This document shows positions 32,325 to 35,578 of a stretch of 35,578 nucleotides of DNA, in pieces (position 1 is the stretch's first letter; every line of letters begins with the position of its first letter). The notes below the pieces were generated by a model. It was not told where the DNA came from and did not search any database. It saw nothing but the letters and a program-made list of their open reading frames with translations. The DNA is from Verrucomicrobiota bacterium (GTDB lineage: Bacteria > Verrucomicrobiota > Kiritimatiellia > RFP12 > UBA1067): contig JAEEZC010000228.1 of the NCBI GenBank assembly GCA_016288465.1, positions 1 through 35,578 on the forward strand, read 5' to 3'. The position numbers were made by a program, and so were the translations under genes.

Positions 32325-32576
32325 ATGCCGGTTTACGTCTACGAGGCAAAAAACGCCGCCAGCGGCTGCGACAAGTGCCGCGGCGGATTCGAGATCATGC
32401 AGTCGATCAAGGACGAGCGGCTGACGAAGTGCCCTGAGTGCGGAGCGGACATAATCCGCGTCATCCAGGCTCCCGGGCTCGGCAGCTCGAAGACCGACCT
32501 TCACTACCGCGCGAAGCGGGCGGGCTTCCACACGCTCAAGCGCGTCTCGAAAGGCGAGTACGAGAAGATGTACTGA
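32325..32576 (+). CDS. FmdB-family zinc-ribbon protein
   Basis: 83 aa. 'MPVYVYEAK' followed by C-x2-C (GCDKCRGGFEIMQSIKDE) and a second C-x2-C (KCPECGADIIRVIQAPG) gives the FmdB/zinc_ribbon_8 pattern. Such small proteins are named after a putative regulator of formamidase but are widespread with unclear roles. An insertion 'NAASG' sits before the first Cys pair. No DNA-binding role can be shown here. Translationally close to the glycosyltransferase. Confidence 0.88.
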   Translation: MPVYVYEAKNAASGCDKCRGGFEIMQSIKDERLTKCPECGADIIRVIQAPGLGSSKTDLHYRAKRAGFHTLKRVSKGEYEKMY

Positions 32577-32604
32577 CGTCGGCTTGGGAAAGGATGCAAT
32601 AGAC

Positions 32605-33579
32605 ATGCGCAGAAGGGAATTCGTTTTCAGCGGACTGCTGGCCGCGGCCGGCACCGCAGGTCGCGCCACGGCCAGCGGGACGGCTGCCGCCTTTGAGCCC
32701 GTGCCGATCCCGGAAGGCGACGGCATAAGGACGCTCTTTCTCGGCAGCGGTGCCTCCGGCTGGAATCCCGAATTCGCGACCAAGAACCCGCACATGCGCC
32801 GCCAGTCCAGTGTGCTTCTGGACGGACGCGTCCTCATAGACTTCACGTCCTGCGGCTTCGACAAGCTGCCGGAGGGCTGCCGTCCGGAAGCCCTGTTCCA
32901 GACTCATTCGCACGCCGACCACTACAGCCCGTCCGCCGCGGTCAAGTCCGGCGTCGCCCGCATGTACGTCCACGAGACGTGGGCCGCGTCCGCCCGCCGC
33001 CAGGTCGCCGCCGCGGCCGAGAAGCTCGGCATGCGGGCGCCAGAAGTCATCCCCCTTTCGTTCGGCACGAGAGTGGTCGAATGCGGGCTCGCCTTCACGG
33101 CCGTCCCCGCGAACCATTCCACGAGCCGCGTCACCGACGGCGAACTCGAGCGGACGTGCCTGTATCTCGTGGAGAAGGGCGCGGCACGCCTCCTCTACGC
33201 AACCGACACGGCCGGCATCCCGGGCGACTCCGCCCGCATGATCGGCATCGACCCGCACATCAATGACGAGAACTTCGGCGAACGCCTCGCGTCGCGCTTC
33301 GTCCACCGTCCTCAGGCGATAACCGCCCTTGTGATGGAGGCGACGGACGGCGACAGCGACGAGGACTTCCGCATGTTCGTCCATTCCGGTGTGCCAACCG
33401 TCGCCCGCACGGTGAGGATGCTTGCCAAGCACAAGCGTTATCTGCCGCCCGAAGGACAGAAAGTCTACCTCACGCACTTCGGCATCAAGTACCGCGGCAT
33501 GCCGGCGGAAGAGGTCAACAAGTGCCTCCCCGAGCCCCTTAGCGCCGCCTACGACGGCCTTGAAGTCGTCTTTCGCTGA
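32605..33579 (+). CDS. MBL-fold metallohydrolase with twin-arginine signal
   Basis: 324 aa from ATG 32605, preferred over an in-frame TTG at 32584 because AAGGA lies upstream and the protein then begins with a Tat-like signal (MRRREFVFSGLLAAAGTAG). The metallo-beta-lactamase fold is shown by H101-S-H103-A-D105-H106 in 'TQTHSHADHYSP'-type context (here QTHSHADHYSP), 'VPANHSTSR' (third metal His), 'LLYATDTAGIP' (bridging Asp) and 'VYLTHFGIKYRG' (last His). The layout resembles PhnP/RNase Z-like phosphodiesterases or lactonases. The Tat signal implies export of the folded, metal-loaded enzyme, consistent with the Tat genes at 21934-23090. The substrate is unknown. Confidence 0.88.
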   Translation: MRRREFVFSGLLAAAGTAGRATASGTAAAFEPVPIPEGDGIRTLFLGSGASGWNPEFATKNPHMRRQSSVLLDGRVLIDFTSCGFDKLPEGCRPEALFQTHSHADHYSPSAAVKSGVARMYVHETWAASARRQVAAAAEKLGMRAPEVIPLSFGTRVVECGLAFTAVPANHSTSRVTDGELERTCLYLVEKGAARLLYATDTAGIPGDSARMIGIDPHINDENFGERLASRFVHRPQAITALVMEATDGDSDEDFRMFVHSGVPTVARTVRMLAKHKRYLPPEGQKVYLTHFGIKYRGMPAEEVNKCLPEPLSAAYDGLEVVFR

Positions 33580-33581
33580 CT

Positions 33582-34313
33582 ATGCACAGGCTTCTTGCGG
33601 ACGCCGACTCAATCCGCGGGGACAGTCCCCGCCTTTCGGACGAAGCGCTCGCCCATATGCGCGTGCTGCGGCTGAAGGACGGCGAGGAGATCGAGCTGTT
33701 CGACGGATGCGGCCTCTGGCGCAGATACGCCGTCGCTAACGCCTCGCGTGCCGAGCTTTCGCCCACGTCGCCCGCGATGTCCGCTGAAAGGCCTTCGCCG
33801 CTCGTCCTCTTCGCATGCGTCACCAAGGGCTCTCGCTGGGACTGGACGGTCGAAAAGGCCACGGAGCTCGGCGTCACCCGCATCGTGCCGGTGATTTCGG
33901 CGCGGACGATTGTGCGCGTCGAACCGAAGGAACGCGAGTCCAAGCGCAGTCGCTGGACGCGCATTGCGGCCGACGCGGCCCGCCAGTCCGACGCGAAGTG
34001 GATTCCCGAGGTGCTTGCGCCCGTTTCCTTCGATGAGTCGCTTTCGTTTGTAAAGGATACCGCCTGCCTTGTAGGCGCCCTTACGACTCCGCCGCCGCGC
34101 CCGATCGCCGCCGCGGTCCGCGAGCTGCCCACCGGACGCGACCCCGCAGTCTACGTAGGGCCAGAGGGCGACTTCACTCCGGACGAGCTTTCGCGCCTGA
34201 TCGAGATCGCGACGCCCGTAAGCTTCGGTTCCACGATTCTAAGGGCCGAAACTGCCGCGATATACGGCGTAAGCGTACTGAAGGCGACGCTCGACTCATG
34301 CATAAGCTCGTAG
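33582..34313 (+). CDS. rsmE: 16S rRNA (uracil-1498-N3)-methyltransferase
   Basis: 243 aa of the RsmE/SPOUT family. The N-terminal PUA-like part reads 'MHRLLADADSIRGDSPRLSDEALAHMRVLRLKDGEEIELFDG'; then 'VTKGSRWDWTVEKATELGVTRIVPVISART', 'RWTRIAADAARQSDAKWIPEV' and the SAM-binding knot 'VYVGPEGDFTPDELSRLIE' with 'STILRAETAAIYGVSVL'. It methylates U1498 in the decoding centre of 16S rRNA. The gene overlaps queE by 16 nt. A perfect GCGGGGAC-A-GTCCCCGC inverted repeat lies in its first codons (33616-33632). Confidence 0.95.
   Translation: MHRLLADADSIRGDSPRLSDEALAHMRVLRLKDGEEIELFDGCGLWRRYAVANASRAELSPTSPAMSAERPSPLVLFACVTKGSRWDWTVEKATELGVTRIVPVISARTIVRVEPKERESKRSRWTRIAADAARQSDAKWIPEVLAPVSFDESLSFVKDTACLVGALTTPPPRPIAAAVRELPTGRDPAVYVGPEGDFTPDELSRLIEIATPVSFGSTILRAETAAIYGVSVLKATLDSCISS
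33616..33632 (+). other. 17-bp inverted repeat inside the start of rsmE
   Basis: GCGGGGAC-A-GTCCCCGC, 8-bp perfect arms. It lies 34 nt into the coding sequence. The same core (GGGGAC-T-GTCCCC) occurs at 35235-35247 in the intergenic region. It encodes RGDSP, which fits the family, so coincidence is possible. Confidence 0.5.
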
Positions 34314-34894
34314 AGATATTCGAGTCGCTTCAGGGCGAAGGGCGCAACGCCGGACGTCCCGTCGTGTTCGTCCGGTTCGCCGGCTGCAACCTTTCTTGTC
34401 CGTGGTGCGACACCGACGTGCGCCCGCGCTTCGATCTTTCGACGGATGAGATCGTCGCGGAAGTCCGCACCCATCGCCCGAAGAGCGTCATACTCACGGG
34501 CGGAGAGCCGACGGTACAGCCCGGCATGGACGAGCTTGTGGACGCGCTTAAGCGGGAAGGGCTCTGGGTCGGCGTCGAGACCAACGCTCTCCTGTCGCCT
34601 GCATGGCTCGGCAAGGCGGACTATGTCGCATGTTCGCCCAAGTTCGAGTATGCTGACCGCTATTCTGCCGCGGGCGCGCTTAGACGCGCAAACGAGGTTC
34701 GCATTGTCGCCTCAAGTCCCGATGTCGCCGGCTTTGCGCGGCGCATCAGGTCGTTGATTGAGGCGGACGACTACTACATCTCGCCCTGCGACCATGACGG
34801 CGCGATTGACTTTGCCACGGCCAAGCAGGTCTTGTCCTCGCTGGACGGCTTCTCGCTTTCCGTGCAGCTTCACAAGATTCTCGGCTTCCGCTGA
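34298..34894 (+). CDS. queE: 7-carboxy-7-deazaguanine synthase
   Basis: A 198-aa radical SAM enzyme. 'IFESLQGEGRNAGRPVVFVRFAGCNLSCPWCDTD' holds the three cluster ligands C30, C34 and C37 (CxxxCxxC) and the family start 'S.QGEG..G'. 'VILTGGEPTVQPG' is the SAM-binding GGEP motif. It forms the deazapurine ring of CDG in queuosine (preQ0) synthesis. The protein is of the compact type. No queC, queD or queF is in the window. Last gene of the run starting with gltA; no clear terminator hairpin is seen after it. Confidence 0.93.
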   Translation: MHKLVEIFESLQGEGRNAGRPVVFVRFAGCNLSCPWCDTDVRPRFDLSTDEIVAEVRTHRPKSVILTGGEPTVQPGMDELVDALKREGLWVGVETNALLSPAWLGKADYVACSPKFEYADRYSAAGALRRANEVRIVASSPDVAGFARRIRSLIEADDYYISPCDHDGAIDFATAKQVLSSLDGFSLSVQLHKILGFR

Positions 34895-35305
34895 GCCTTT
34901 GCCCCCGTCAACCGCCGTTTCCACGCGCCCACCCGGGTCCCGCGCCCCGCGTGACCGTAGCACCCGTCAATCGCCGATCCGGCAATACCTTGGCCTTTTA
35001 GCTGATTCCAGCGCGCTTTCAGTTGATGGCGAATTACCAACTTCTTTCCAGAACTCGGAAAGTGAAGTTTCGTTGCACTTTGGCATTGGTTTTGGCAAGG
35101 TAAGTCTGTAAACGGCAAGGGGTATGTCCTACGTGGGTTTTGGAAGTAGGTTTTGGATTTTTCCAACGTTGGTTTTCGCCGCGTCCGCGGCAGATTCAGT
35201 TCCGTGCGCCGTCCGCGGCAGTTGTAAGACCAAGGGGGACTGTCCCCGTCATGGCCTTTTGACGCGATATAGCTGGCTTTTCGCAAGATTCGGGCAGTTA
35301 TGGCG
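34895..35305 (+). other. Repeat-rich intergenic DNA, no gene seen
   Basis: Contains CCCGTCAACCGCCG and CCCGTCAATCGCCG about 60 bp apart (34903-34974), TACGTGGGTTTTGG and GTAGGTTTTGG (35130-35155) next to CCAACGTTGGTTTTCGCC (35163-35180), which belong to the family of the 5910 array, two copies of GTCCGCGGCAG (35183, 35211) and the inverted repeat GGGGAC-T-GTCCCC (35235-35247). No open frame looks coding. Confidence 0.6.
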
Positions 35306-35448
35306 ATCGAGGTTGGCGCGGCGGAGCGAAGGGGGATGGCTGTCACTTGAACATTTGCCGCATGTCCCTTCAGGCAGAGTTTCCTGTCGCTTTAAGAAGG
35401 TAGCGCTACCGTTCACTGATTGGTAGCGTGACATTCGCCCGTACTGTC
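35306..35448 (+). repeat. Leader-like flank plus 22-bp units (TGTCcCTT family)
   Basis: The flank 35306-35340 (ATCGAGGTTGGCGCGGCGGA and onward) is related to 16746-16781. Units then begin at 35341 (TGTCACTTG), 35363 (TGTCCCTTCAGG) and 35385 (TGTCGCTTTAAG), spaced exactly 22 bp, with weaker continuation to about 35448. The palindrome GGTAGCGCTACC lies at 35399-35410. Confidence 0.8.
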
Positions 35449-35467
35449 CGCAGCGGTTTCGGGGTGA

Positions 35468-35577
35468 GTGAACGGACCTTGCTCTGCCTGTGTACGAGGC
35501 GTTTCCTTACGGTGTACGCGGCATTCCCTAACGGTGTACGCGGCATCCCCTGCCTGTGTACGGAGGAGTTTTGACGT
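35468..35577 (+). repeat. 22-bp tandem array (GTGTACGCGGC family), cut by window edge
   Basis: Units begin at 35468 (GTGAACGGAC), 35490 (GTGTACGAGGCG), 35512 (GTGTACGCGGCATTCCC), 35534 (GTGTACGCGGCATCCCC) and 35556 (GTGTACGGAGG), each 22 bp apart. The first 11 bp are conserved and the last 11 vary. The array may continue beyond the window. Confidence 0.85.
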
Positions 35578-35578
35578 C

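Overview
This GC-rich window comes from a didermic bacterium. A TonB-dependent receptor, a Pal lipoprotein, a Tat translocase and large signal-peptide-bearing surface proteins point to an outer membrane. The ECF sigma/zinc-finger anti-sigma pair feeding into an autotransporter-like beta-strand protein with a PA14-like region, together with a fused glycoside hydrolase-CE15 glucuronoyl esterase, suggests an uncultured polysaccharide-degrading member of the PVC group, most likely Kiritimatiellota. That placement is inferred from gene style, not from a marker-gene search.

Layout. (1) 1-5577: tail of an FAD-dependent oxidoreductase, a hairpin, then a siderophore-type TonB receptor in a tight operon with an ABC ATPase and a double-FtsX permease. 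(2) 5578-6490: intergenic DNA with an exact 22-bp tandem array of palindromes and a small frameshifted secreted-protein gene. (3) 6491-8361: type I restriction-modification remnant, with hsdM intact, hsdS cut after its first half and no hsdR. (4) 8552-12115: promoter, ECF sigma factor, and an anti-sigma factor that reads in frame into a secreted beta-strand/PA14-like protein. (5) 12214-16349: secreted propeller-like protein and a bimodular GH/CE15 enzyme. (6) 16350-17521: a 1.2-kb accessory intergenic region with two further 22-bp-periodic arrays. (7) 17522-21076: a single-gene DUF4011-helicase-Vsr-like protein, the architecture reported as the Hhe antiviral system. (8) 21077-34894: housekeeping block: tRNA-Tyr; pal-tatA-tatC-ktrB-rnr; a secreted amidase; tilS on the minus strand; tRNA-Gly, tRNA-Leu and tRNA-Ser; rplU-rpmA-rpmE-prfA; then gltA-GT2-fmdB-like-MBL-rsmE-queE. 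(9) 34895-35578: another repeat-rich intergenic region ending in 22-bp arrays that share a leader-like flank with the array at 16746.

How the genes fit together. The first operon looks like metal-chelate import plus an exporter or lipoprotein-handling ABC unit. The sigma/anti-sigma pair probably controls surface proteins and perhaps the neighbouring carbohydrate-active enzymes. The Tat system has a plausible client in the window, the twin-arginine MBL-fold protein. Two anti-phage loci (a degraded RM system and the Hhe-like gene) lie in the two accessory islands next to repeat arrays.

The most unusual feature is a recurring architecture in intergenic DNA: unrelated-looking sequences arranged in direct tandem units of exactly or nearly 22 bp at 5910-6019, 16782-17021, 17215-17324 and 35341-35577, two of them behind a conserved leader-like segment. 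I do not recognise this as a named element. Promoters are easy to see (TATAAT with 16-18 bp spacers), and in three genes the start codon lies only 7-8 nt after the -10 box, which suggests leaderless transcripts.
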